From the NCBI GenBank assembly GCA_002393575.1, contig DGSN01000071.1, positions 717 through 26,604 on the forward strand: a stretch of 25,888 nucleotides of DNA. The letters run 5' to 3'. Within the stretch, counting starts at the first letter, position 1. The number at the start of each line of letters is the position of its first letter. Below, in pieces: positions 14,152-21,989 of the stretch. Both the position numbers and the translations under genes were made by a program. Source of the stretch: Prevotellaceae bacterium UBA4361. GTDB taxonomy: Bacteria; Bacteroidota; Bacteroidia; Bacteroidales; Bacteroidaceae. A model generated the notes under the pieces. The model saw only the letters and a program-made list of their open reading frames with translations, was not told the DNA's origin and made no database searches.

Positions 14152-17100
14152 TTACTTGTTATTCATGAGTTTTTGATAGCGTAGAAGTGCTTCGATATAG
14201 TAGTAATCGGCATAGACGATGCTTGCGTCAATCTCGCTCCCAGCGGGATGGTGCCCAGTGGAATGGAGCAGGAAGCTGACATTCTTCTCACGGCTCTGGT
14301 ATTTGTCGGTACTCAGGTCGCTGAGCATTTGCTCCGCTGCTTGTCGGTAGCCTTTGTTGGGAATGTAGGTGTCGAGTTCGAGCAAGGCAGAAGCCACGAC
14401 GCAAGCGGCTGAGGCATCTTTGCTTGCACCGCGAGGCGCATCCATGTCCCAAAGGGGCACCATGTCGTCGCTGGTTTCTTGCAGACGTTTCAGATAGATG
14501 TCTGCCACTTTCTGCGCAAAGCGGAGGAAACGCTGTTCGTGGGTGAAACGATAGACCATCGTGTAGCCATAGATGGCCCATGCTTGTCCGCGGCTCCACA
14601 TTGATTCGTCGCTGTAGCCTTGGTGTGTGAGTCCTCGTTTGAATTCGCCTGTGAGTGTGTCATAAACAGCCACGTGATAGCAAGAACCGTCGGGACGGAA
14701 ATGATGCTTCATGGTGGTTTCTGCATGACGCACAGCCATGTCCTTCAGTCGTGGGTTGCCTCCATTCTCTGCTGCCCAGAAAAGGAGTTCAAGATTCATC
14801 ATGTTGTCCATGATGGTGTTGTGTCCGCCATAGTCTTTCACGTGGCGAGGCCAGCTCAGAAGGGTTCCCACCTTGGAGTTGTAGAGGGTTGCCAACGAGT
14901 CTGCTGCTTGCAATGCACGTTGTTTGTAGTCGGCGTTTCCTGTCTGTTCGTATGCTTTCAAGAAAGAGTTGATGACGATGAACCCCAAGTCGTGGTCGAA
15001 AACCGATTGCTGTGTGAGCGGAACAAGCGAATGTGTGTAACCTTCTGCCGCCTTTTTCACAGCTTCGCTTTTGTTGTATGCGAAGGACATCCACAGAATG
15101 CCTGGCCAAAAGCCTGAACACCATTCCTCCTTCGTGGCAGGACGCAGATTCCATGTGCTTTGCCCTTGCAGGATGTTACGAGGCATCATGCCGAAGTTGT
15201 AAGGACGCAGCGCTTCCAATGCTCTATCCACTTGGCGTGAACAATAAGCCAATGCTTTGTTTACATTCAAGTTGCTTGCTGTTTTGGAGAAGCTCACATT
15301 CTCTACATGATTCCCTACAAACATCGGAACATAGTCGGCGGTGGCATACCAGCGCGGTTTGCCTGGCATGTCGTCGTAGATGGTCTGTCCGTTGATTTTC
15401 AGTCCTTCGAAGGTGATACCACTGACTTTGCGCTGTGCATCGTAGCCGTTGATGACTGAGAGGTAAGGCGTTTCGCCGTTGTAGCGGATGTGTCGAAACG
15501 TGATGTCCTCCACGGAGCGACCTGGGGCAGCGCAATACTTCTGGTTGTAGCCCACCTTCACCTGAAAGAGGCTTCCCTGATGAATCTGCTCAATGCGGAT
15601 GTTGTCGAACAGCACGTTGCGCACCAAGTTATTGTCGCCACAATTGATGGCAAGGCATCCTTGGTAATCCACCTGTGGCTCACTCTGGCAGAGGATGTCG
15701 ATGTTCTCGTAAACGATGTTCTCGATGGTGTCGCCACGTTCTGCATTGCCATGAATTCCGATGAAGATGGGGTGAGCCACGTCTGCCCAAAGCGTGGAGT
15801 TGCGCATACGGATGTTGCGGGCATTGCCTGAGAAACCCTTACGAGTGGCGTAGGCAGTGGTGCAGTCGTCGCTGTTGCGACAGAACACGCGGTCGTAGAG
15901 CACGTTGTTCGATGCAAAGACATTCAGACCGTCGCCCCATCCTGGATGCGAGATGCTGCGCACGTCGTGGAGCGTGACACCATCGCTGCCACCCACGGGA
16001 CATGTGTTCACTATCAGTCCGTCAATCAGCACTTGCCGACTGCGATGCACATGGCATCCTTCGTACCCGCTCTTCGGACGCGCCACACCTCGTCCCAAGA
16101 TGCTCACATCGTGGGCATCCTCCACGGCAAAGCTGCCTGCGAAGTAGCTGCCTCCAGCCAGATAGACGGTGGTGTTCGATGGGATGCGGATGGTGTCCTG
16201 AGGGTAGAAGCTTGGAGCGTAGTAGATGAAGTCGCGCCGTTGGCGTTTTGCCTCCTTCTTCGCTGCTGCCATCGAAACGGGCGGTTTGGACGTGAAGAGC
16301 AGGAGATTGTTCGTGATGTCACCGTCAAACTCCACACTCACGTTCTCGGGCTGGAAGAGCAGGAACTGAACCGTGGAATCGTTCTGCACGTTGGCAATGA
16401 CACCTCTGTAGTCGGGGCGGATTCTTGCCTCTTTGTATTTTCGGTTCTTGCAAACCACTCGCACAAAGACATCGCCAGTGAAGTCGAAGAATGCGTATGA
16501 AATTTCCGAAACTCGGTGCTTGTTGTTGCCGATGGGTGCATTCACCTTTGCCATGTACGTGTCAATCTTCGTCCAGTCCTTGCTGCCTCGTGCCTGCACC
16601 CACACCTCGTAGTCGTGCTTCAGCGGTGCGCCTTCGGGAGCAGGGTAGGTGAACACTTGGTGCAGTTTCTTGTATTCCTTCACCTTCGGCTTCTCCCCCT
16701 TCACGATGCGTTCCGTGTAAGGCATCTGCAAGCCTTTCCTTTCGACGTAGTGTTTGTATGGCAGGCTGTAGATGTCCCAAAGTTTTCCCCGACTCATCGC
16801 TCCAGGCTCCGTCCAGTCGCAGTAGAGTCCTGTGCAGTCTTGCCACGTTTCAAACGGCACGTCGTAGCCCAAGTTGTAGCGAGCAGTATATTCAAATCCT
16901 TTCAGTAGCCGATTGTCGAGCGCACCCCAAAGGTCATCGCCCTGTTCCCATGCCATTTCGCAAGTCTGAGCCAACGCTTCCAATCCCAGTTGCACGTGCC
17001 CTTGGTCGCGTCCCGTCTCTTGGCATTGTCCCGACGCACTGATGTAGCGAGGCAGAGAACCGTTGTCGAACGCCGTCAGATAGTAGTCCTTCGCAGCCTG

Positions 17101-17670
17101 ATACAGCGTGCTGTCCTGCATGAAGATGGCACAAGCCATGCGCAGACGGTTCACGATGGCACCCCAGTTGCCGTTGGCATACGGACTGTCAGCCTCGAAC
17201 TTCGCCATCATCGGCACCAGCGCACGCCTAATCATGGCAGACCATTCAGGCGTTTCGTGCGCCTTCATCAGCGTCATGGCCCTCACGAGCTTGAAGCACT
17301 GAATGGCGCACAACGGTGCGTCGTGACCATCGAGGCGTTGCAGCGTGGAGGCGTAGGCGTTGATGATGCTTACCGCTTCCGAGTCTTGTCCTCTGGTAGC
17401 CATGTCGAACGCAGCTTCCATGTCGCGTTCGCTTCCTCCCTTCGTGTGCCGAAACTCCCCATCGCGGGCAATCACCTCGTAAGGTCCTGCCATTTGGTAA
17501 GAGTTTTGTGCCGTTGTTGTCACAGCTGGCACCAAGAGGAGAAAAGTAATTAAATGAAGAATGAAGAATGGTCGCTTCGCTCCGAATGAAGAATAACAAC
17601 GGAAAAAACGGAAATGATTCAGAAAAGCGGAAATGCTCGTTGCAATTTTTTGTTTTTTCACTGAAATCAT
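14152..17670 (-). CDS. Three-enzyme fusion: alginate-lyase-fold domain, GH28-like beta-helix, GH88 unsaturated glucuronyl hydrolase
   Basis: From the start used here (ATG at 17670; 1172 residues) the order is as follows. A hydrophobic signal segment spans about 35-54. An alginate-lyase-type domain (about 55-350) carries GRDQGH with His225. A short beta domain spans about 350-435. A right-handed beta-helix like GH28/GH49 (about 440-800) carries NSDDCTT and GDGLN. A GH88 domain (about 805-1172) ends it. In GH88 both catalytic aspartates are present, Asp894 (DHDLGF) and Asp955 (IMDNMMN), 61 residues apart as in the characterised Bacillus enzyme (Asp88/Asp149). GH88 removes the unsaturated uronic acid that a lyase leaves, so the ends of the protein could act in sequence. 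Start is uncertain: the frame is open to 17850, and upstream codons run through repeats (17551-17776). Likely co-transcribed with the next gene, 40 bp away. Confidence 0.85.
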   Translation of the reverse strand: MISVKKQKIATSISAFLNHFRFFRCYSSFGAKRPFFILHLITFLLLVPAVTTTAQNSYQMAGPYEVIARDGEFRHTKGGSERDMEAAFDMATRGQDSEAVSIINAYASTLQRLDGHDAPLCAIQCFKLVRAMTLMKAHETPEWSAMIRRALVPMMAKFEADSPYANGNWGAIVNRLRMACAIFMQDSTLYQAAKDYYLTAFDNGSLPRYISASGQCQETGRDQGHVQLGLEALAQTCEMAWEQGDDLWGALDNRLLKGFEYTARYNLGYDVPFETWQDCTGLYCDWTEPGAMSRGKLWDIYSLPYKHYVERKGLQMPYTERIVKGEKPKVKEYKKLHQVFTYPAPEGAPLKHDYEVWVQARGSKDWTKIDTYMAKVNAPIGNNKHRVSEISYAFFDFTGDVFVRVVCKNRKYKEARIRPDYRGVIANVQNDSTVQFLLFQPENVSVEFDGDITNNLLLFTSKPPVSMAAAKKEAKRQRRDFIYYAPSFYPQDTIRIPSNTTVYLAGGSYFAGSFAVEDAHDVSILGRGVARPKSGYEGCHVHRSRQVLIDGLIVNTCPVGGSDGVTLHDVRSISHPGWGDGLNVFASNNVLYDRVFCRNSDDCTTAYATRKGFSGNARNIRMRNSTLWADVAHPIFIGIHGNAERGDTIENIVYENIDILCQSEPQVDYQGCLAINCGDNNLVRNVLFDNIRIEQIHQGSLFQVKVGYNQKYCAAPGRSVEDITFRHIRYNGETPYLSVINGYDAQRKVSGITFEGLKINGQTIYDDMPGKPRWYATADYVPMFVGNHVENVSFSKTASNLNVNKALAYCSRQVDRALEALRPYNFGMMPRNILQGQSTWNLRPATKEEWCSGFWPGILWMSFAYNKSEAVKKAAEGYTHSLVPLTQQSVFDHDLGFIVINSFLKAYEQTGNADYKQRALQAADSLATLYNSKVGTLLSWPRHVKDYGGHNTIMDNMMNLELLFWAAENGGNPRLKDMAVRHAETTMKHHFRPDGSCYHVAVYDTLTGEFKRGLTHQGYSDESMWSRGQAWAIYGYTMVYRFTHEQRFLRFAQKVADIYLKRLQETSDDMVPLWDMDAPRGASKDASAACVVASALLELDTYIPNKGYRQAAEQMLSDLSTDKYQSREKNVSFLLHSTGHHPAGSEIDASIVYADYYYIEALLRYQKLMNNK

Positions 17671-17776
17671 CAGATGAAATGAAAAACTACATTTTCCGTT
17701 TTTCCGTTCTTTTCCGTTTTTTCCGTTGTTCTTCATTCTACATTCTTCATTCTTCATTTTATGATTCTTCATTCTT
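17551..17776. repeat. Nested inverted repeats (family A heptads around ACGGAAA units)
   Basis: The left arm 17584-17614 (GAATGAAGAA, then CAACGGAAAAAACGGAAA) and the right arm 17711-17738 are inverted copies over about 28 bp, apart from a TA insertion, around a core of about 96 bp. TTCATTC heptads extend outwards on both sides. The piece GTCGCTTCGCTCCGAATGAA recurs inverted at 23708-23729. This element lies inside the upstream open frame of the fusion enzyme and supplies part of its signal segment. Confidence 0.8.
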
Positions 17777-17847
17777 AACATACAATGTTTCATGGAAATT
17801 GAAGAAGTTAGAAAAAGGTGATAAATAAAAGTACAAATGACAAAGTA

Positions 17848-17855
17848 CAAAGGTA
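17848..17855 (-). promoter_or_regulatory. Possible -7 box before the fusion enzyme gene
   Basis: TACCTTTG on the minus strand fits TAnnTTTG, but no TTG is seen at the right distance. It lies within ACAAAGT-like heptads, so the match may be chance. If real, transcription starts near 17841 and the first in-frame ATG would be at 17793. Confidence 0.25.
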
Positions 17856-17948
17856 CAAGATTTTCGGAAAGAAATTAGAATTATTATAAAGAAATAATAT
17901 GTTTTTGTTATAAAATGTCACCGATTTTTGGGAAAACTATTCTAATGC

Positions 17949-17990
17949 ACAATAAGAGGGTGTGTCCATATAGGCACACCCTCTTATTGT
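17949..17990. terminator. Strong bidirectional hairpin (twin of 10437-10474)
   Basis: A perfect 16-bp stem, ACAATAAGAGGGTGTG with CACACCCTCTTATTGT, has loop TCCATATAGG. Stem and loop closely match the terminator at 10437-10474. Here the hairpin lies upstream of the fusion gene and about 280 bp beyond the peptidase stop. Confidence 0.75.
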
Positions 17991-18232
17991 ACAGATACGC
18001 TTTCTGCGTCTTGTTGGTACGATTGTGGATAATCTTATTATTGGAATATTGTTTTAAACACATCCTCGCCTCTCCACAAACAATACTTTGCATTATATTT
18101 GCTAACACCCGACTTTATGTTTACCAAGGTGTAGAAGAAATTGTTTTTAATAATTATTCATTAAGTAATAAGTCTGTAAAAGTCTGTAAAGGATGTTTTC
18201 TAATAATTCCATAAAGAGTGTATAGAAAGATA
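17991..18232. other. AT-rich gap without a gene
   Basis: No convincing coding sequence. A TATATTTG box on the + strand (about 18096-18103) and a short tandem GTCTGTAAAA (about 18171-18190) are the only signals seen. An open frame of 99 codons on the + strand (17915-18214) crosses the terminator hairpin and looks random. Confidence 0.5.
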
Positions 18233-18265
18233 AGAGAGGAGAGTGTTCGCTGCACTCTCCTCTCT
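18233..18265 (-). terminator. Terminator of the S58-type peptidase gene
   Basis: A perfect 13-bp stem, AGAGAGGAGAGTG with CACTCTCCTCTCT, has a 7-nt loop. It starts 7 bp after the peptidase stop codon and is followed on the minus strand by a T-rich stretch. Confidence 0.8.
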
Positions 18266-18271
18266 CCGTAT

Positions 18272-19378
18272 TTAGATATTCGAAAGGTATTCCTTTTCGG
18301 GAATCAGGCTGGAGCGTATGGCGTCGGCAATGGCTTTCTCCATGACGAGCGAAGCGAGGATTCCCACTGTGTTCACGTCCGATTTCAATGAGCCGGAACC
18401 CAACGACAAGGCATAGACCGTGTCGCCGTCAGCCATCGTGAAGACGGGGCGTATGCAGCGGGCCATGCCTGTGGCTGCCAAGTTGGCAATCTTCTGGAGG
18501 TCTGCCACGCTGAACTGGGCATTGGTGAAAACGGCGGCAATGGTGGTGTTGCCAGTAATCAGGTCTGAATACTGGTTCTTCAGCACTGCCTGTTCTGCAC
18601 TCTCGAAGCCTTTGCGGTCGGCAGTTGTCATGCCAGCTATTTTCTCTCCGTCCTGGAATACGTCGCCGAGGGCATTCACCACCACGGCAACACCCACCAT
18701 CAGATTGCCCAACTTGGCAGCTGCATAGCCAATGCCGCTTTTCTGTGCCGTTGCCATGCCGCCAGGCTTTCCCACTGTGGCTCCCGTTCCTGCTCCTACG
18801 TTTCCGCTGAGCGGAGCATTGTCGCCGATGGCGCGGAGGCAAGCCTGATAGCCCATTTCACGGTCGGGACGAACCGAACCCTTGCCGTATGAGAGGTCGA
18901 AGATGTCGCTCTGGCAGACGATGGGCACCAGACTGAAGCCTGTGTCGTAGCCCTGTCCGTGTTCCTCCAAGCAGTTCATCACCCCGTCGGCTGCTGCCAG
19001 TCCGTAGGCAGAGCCTCCACCAAAAACGAGGGCGTTGAGGGGTTGTGTGTTGCGCTGAGGGTCGAGCAACGGCACTTCGCGCGATGCAGGACCTCCACCC
19101 AGCACCACTGCTGAAGCCCAGGCAGGCTGAGGGAAGTAGAACACGGTCACGCCTGTTTTGGCGGTGTTGTCTTGTGCGTTGCCCACGCTGACGGATGGCA
19201 ACGCTGTGAAAGGTATTGACTGAATCATTTGCTCCATGTTGTTGTAACGATCTGTTCTGCTCGTCGTGTTGATGCCTTGTGACGTGTCCTGGCTTTTGTT
19301 CTTCGAGCATGAGAAAAATAGTGCGGCTGCCATAACCATCAAAAAGCCCGTGGCAACTCTGCATAATCCTGTTTTCAT
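18272..19378 (-). CDS. P1/S58 family peptidase (DmpA/BapA-like), lipoprotein
   Basis: From the ATG at 19378 the product has 368 residues and starts with a lipoprotein signal peptide (MKTGLCRVATGFLMVMAAAL, then FFSC). An open frame to 19510 would run through the 22-nt-phased repeat and hide the signal, so I rejected it. The body has the P1-family landmarks NALVFGGGSAYGL, GNVGAGTGATVGK and TGNTTIAAVFTNA. In this family an Asn/Gly-Ser/Thr bond cleaves itself; here that would be Asn277-Thr278, leaving Thr278 as the N-terminal nucleophile. Known members are aminopeptidases for beta-amino-acid, D-amino-acid or amide substrates. Expected in the cell envelope. It lies downstream of the GH3 gene on the same strand, 169 bp away, and ends at a strong hairpin. 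Confidence 0.88.
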   Translation of the reverse strand: MKTGLCRVATGFLMVMAAALFFSCSKNKSQDTSQGINTTSRTDRYNNMEQMIQSIPFTALPSVSVGNAQDNTAKTGVTVFYFPQPAWASAVVLGGGPASREVPLLDPQRNTQPLNALVFGGGSAYGLAAADGVMNCLEEHGQGYDTGFSLVPIVCQSDIFDLSYGKGSVRPDREMGYQACLRAIGDNAPLSGNVGAGTGATVGKPGGMATAQKSGIGYAAAKLGNLMVGVAVVVNALGDVFQDGEKIAGMTTADRKGFESAEQAVLKNQYSDLITGNTTIAAVFTNAQFSVADLQKIANLAATGMARCIRPVFTMADGDTVYALSLGSGSLKSDVNTVGILASLVMEKAIADAIRSSLIPEKEYLSNI

Positions 19379-19428
19379 ACCATGAATTGTTTTAATATGT
19401 TTTGTCTTTAATGACGTTGCAAGATATT

Positions 19429-19503
19429 GAACGTTCGTTGCGAAGCAAACGAAGGTTCGGCGAAACGCAAATGAAGGTTCGTTGCCATGCAAACGAAGGT
19501 TCA
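19429..19503 (+). repeat. 22-nt-phased GAASSTTCG array, locus 2
   Basis: Boxes GAACGTTCG, GAAGGTTCG, GAAGGTTCG and GAAGGTTCA start at 19429, 19451, 19473 and 19495, each 22 nt apart. The intervening 13-nt stretches are similar but not equal (for example TTGCGAAGCAAAC and TTGCCATGCAAAC). The array lies between the GH3 stop and the peptidase start. Confidence 0.85.
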
Positions 19504-19547
19504 ACCCCAATGTGCCGTCCCTTGAACGGAGGTGAAGGGAGTCATTA

Positions 19548-21875
19548 TCAGCGTGAGATGTCAGAAAAATAGTGCTCTCGCAGAGCTTTGCTCACGGGTT
19601 CGCCTGTGAGTGTGATTTCCTTTTGCAGACGGATGTCGGTGGAGGATGCGCCTATTTTGACGATGAAGCTGCCTGGGTGGATGTTCCACTGGCGGGTTCC
19701 CTCGTGGCTGTAGAATCCGAACTGCTCGGTGTGGAGGTTGGCTTCTACGGTCTTGGTTTCTCCTGGCTGGAGTGACAAGCGTGCGAAGCCTTGCAGCTGG
19801 ATGGGACGTATGGACTGGCTGTCGGAAGTGGGCGAGAGGTAGATTTGTGCTATTTCGTCGGCTGCCATCTGTCCTGTGTTCTTCACTTGGAATCTGAGGG
19901 TGACGGAGTTGTCGCTGGTTGAGGCTTGGGCATTCATCTGCAAGTTGCTGTATTCGAAAGTGGTGTAGCTCAATCCGTAACCGAAAGGCCACTGCACACG
20001 TGGGTCTTGCTGCGTGGAGCGATTGTAGCAGAGGGGTTCGAACACTTCGGTGTTGGGGTAGCTGACGGAGAGTTTGGCGGACGGCGAGACGTTTCCGTAG
20101 AGTATGTCAGCCACGGCATGTCCTCCTTCTTCGCCTGGATACCATGCCTGGATGACGGCGGCGCACTGCTCGGCAAGACCCGAAATGACTTGCGCACGTC
20201 CACCAAAGATGACGAGGACGACGGGCTTGCCCGTGGCGATGAGTGCTTGGACGAACTGCTCTTGCTGTCCTGGCAGACGGAGTCCTTGGCGGTCGCGGTT
20301 CTCTCCGCAGAGCATGACGTTCTCACCCACGGCAGCAACAATGACATCGCTCTGACGAGCCAAGGCGAGGGCTTCGGCGCGGTCTGCCTTTTCGTCGGAT
20401 TCCACCTTGCGGTGCAAAATCTCGTACTCCCATGCCCGTTCATCGCCTTCGACGGCATATTTGGTTTCGATTTCCTCGGTCCAGTCGCAGCCACGGGAGT
20501 ACAAGATGCGGGTGTCGGCTGGCTTGCGGTCGGTCATGCCTTCGAGCAGTTTCACGATGTGGGGATGCTCAAGGTCGGTCTCCACCTTCTTCCAGAAATA
20601 GAGCATGGAAGGGAAGGAATAGTCGCCACACATCGCCCACATGGAGTTGGCGTTTGGACCGGTGAGAAGGATGTTCTTGGCGTTTTTGAGTGGCAAGATG
20701 CCGTTGTTCTCCAACAGCACGATGGACTGCTTGGCAATGTTGTATGATGTTTCGCGCTCTTCGGGCGAATCCAAGACGATGTTTTCCTTGCTATAGAGGT
20801 AAGGGTTTTTGTCGAAGAGTCCTGCACGGAACTTGTAGCGCAGCACGTTCTTGACGGCTCGTTCCAGTGCGGCTGGTTCGACGAGTCCTTGGTCGATGGC
20901 TTCTTGCAGGTGCTGGTAGTTGGCACCGTGAGGGAAATCGACATCGTTGCCGGCATTGATGGCTGCGGCAGCCTTTTGCACCTCGTTGTCGAGTCCAGGC
21001 AATTGGTCGATGGCTGTGTAGTCGCTGACAACCATGCCATCGAAACCTAAGTAGCCACGGAGGATGTCGGTGAGGATTTCGCTGTTTGCCACGCAGTTGG
21101 TGCCGTGGATAGCGTGGTAGCCTGGCATGAGTGCCTTGCTTCCAGCGAGACGAATCATGGTTTCGTGTGGCAGGAGAATCTCTTCCATCAGTTCTTTCTC
21201 GTCGGCATCTCCTCCGCCACCATAGCCTAAGTAGTGCTTCGAACAGGCACCAACGCCTTTCTTCAGGTCGCCCTGCTGGAGTCCTTTCACGAAGGCGGTT
21301 CCCATCACGGCTGAGAGGTAGCTGTCTTCGCCATACGACTCTTCGAGGCGGTTGAAACTCGGTGTGCGGCACACATCGACCATCGGTGAGAGCGAAAGCA
21401 CGCCGCCCATCTTGCGCATGGCGGTGGAAGTTTGCAGGGTTTTCAGTTCTGCCAATTCGGGGTTGAACGAACAAGCCTGCCCGATTTGCTGAGGATAGAT
21501 GGTGGCTCCGCGGGTGTTGATGCCCGACAGCACTTCCTCATGGAAGAGGGCAGGGATACCGTTGGGCGTGTGGTGGATGAGCCAGTCTTGGATGGCAGCC
21601 ACCCGGTCACGAAGCGTGTTGGGGTCATTGGCTTTCTGGCTGGCATACTGAGAGAAGTGTCCTATGCCGTTGGGAATCATCGCCGCGCATTGGGCAGTGT
21701 CGAGTTGCCCCTGCTCGTCGAAGAGGTCTTCCATATACATGCTTCGCAGTTGGGCGATGCGTTCCTCTTGCGACATCCTGCCGTAGAGTTCATCAATCTG
21801 TTGCTCCATATCGATGTTGTTGCATGAAGCCATCAGTGCAGTTGTGCAAATCATAGTGATGATTTTGTGTTTCAT
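19548..21875 (-). CDS. Glycoside hydrolase family 3 lipoprotein (beta-glucosidase/xylosidase type)
   Basis: The 775-residue product begins MKHKIITMICTTALMASC, a lipoprotein signal, so it should sit in the cell envelope. The order is the GH3 N-terminal barrel (about 30-340), the C-terminal alpha/beta sandwich (about 375-610) and a fibronectin III-like domain (about 650-730). The KH pair of GH3 is Lys213-His214 (CSKHYLGYG), and the nucleophile is Asp285 in GMVVSDYTAI. GH3 enzymes release single sugars from the non-reducing ends of oligosaccharides; beta-glucosidase or beta-xylosidase activity is most likely but not decided. It follows guaA after a strong hairpin and precedes the peptidase gene. 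With the lyase genes further on it fits glycan breakdown. Confidence 0.93.
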   Translation of the reverse strand: MKHKIITMICTTALMASCNNIDMEQQIDELYGRMSQEERIAQLRSMYMEDLFDEQGQLDTAQCAAMIPNGIGHFSQYASQKANDPNTLRDRVAAIQDWLIHHTPNGIPALFHEEVLSGINTRGATIYPQQIGQACSFNPELAELKTLQTSTAMRKMGGVLSLSPMVDVCRTPSFNRLEESYGEDSYLSAVMGTAFVKGLQQGDLKKGVGACSKHYLGYGGGGDADEKELMEEILLPHETMIRLAGSKALMPGYHAIHGTNCVANSEILTDILRGYLGFDGMVVSDYTAIDQLPGLDNEVQKAAAAINAGNDVDFPHGANYQHLQEAIDQGLVEPAALERAVKNVLRYKFRAGLFDKNPYLYSKENIVLDSPEERETSYNIAKQSIVLLENNGILPLKNAKNILLTGPNANSMWAMCGDYSFPSMLYFWKKVETDLEHPHIVKLLEGMTDRKPADTRILYSRGCDWTEEIETKYAVEGDERAWEYEILHRKVESDEKADRAEALALARQSDVIVAAVGENVMLCGENRDRQGLRLPGQQEQFVQALIATGKPVVLVIFGGRAQVISGLAEQCAAVIQAWYPGEEGGHAVADILYGNVSPSAKLSVSYPNTEVFEPLCYNRSTQQDPRVQWPFGYGLSYTTFEYSNLQMNAQASTSDNSVTLRFQVKNTGQMAADEIAQIYLSPTSDSQSIRPIQLQGFARLSLQPGETKTVEANLHTEQFGFYSHEGTRQWNIHPGSFIVKIGASSTDIRLQKEITLTGEPVSKALREHYFSDISR

Positions 21876-21912
21876 AGAGTTAATGGAAAAATAATTATTT
21901 GAGTTAAAAAAT

Positions 21913-21972
21913 AAAAGTTAAAAGTTAAAAACAGCCAATGAACAGGCTCTTAATTTTTAACTTTTAACTTTT
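21913..21972. terminator. Long AT-rich hairpin between guaA and GH3 (family C heptads)
   Basis: A 19-bp arm of AAAGTTA heptads (21913-21931) is complementary to 21954-21972. An inner AGCC/GGCT stem and an 8-nt loop lie between. It starts 18 bp after the guaA stop and may end that transcript. A related but less regular element lies at 24449-24515. Confidence 0.7.
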
Positions 21973-21989
21973 CACTTTTCACTTAATGT

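Noticed and set aside
17915..18214. A 99-codon + strand frame
   Set aside because: It crosses a perfect 16-bp terminator hairpin, has no leader or family likeness, and has random composition.
19379..19510. Longer start for the S58 peptidase
   Set aside because: The extra codons run through the 22-nt-phased repeat and would bury the lipoprotein signal.
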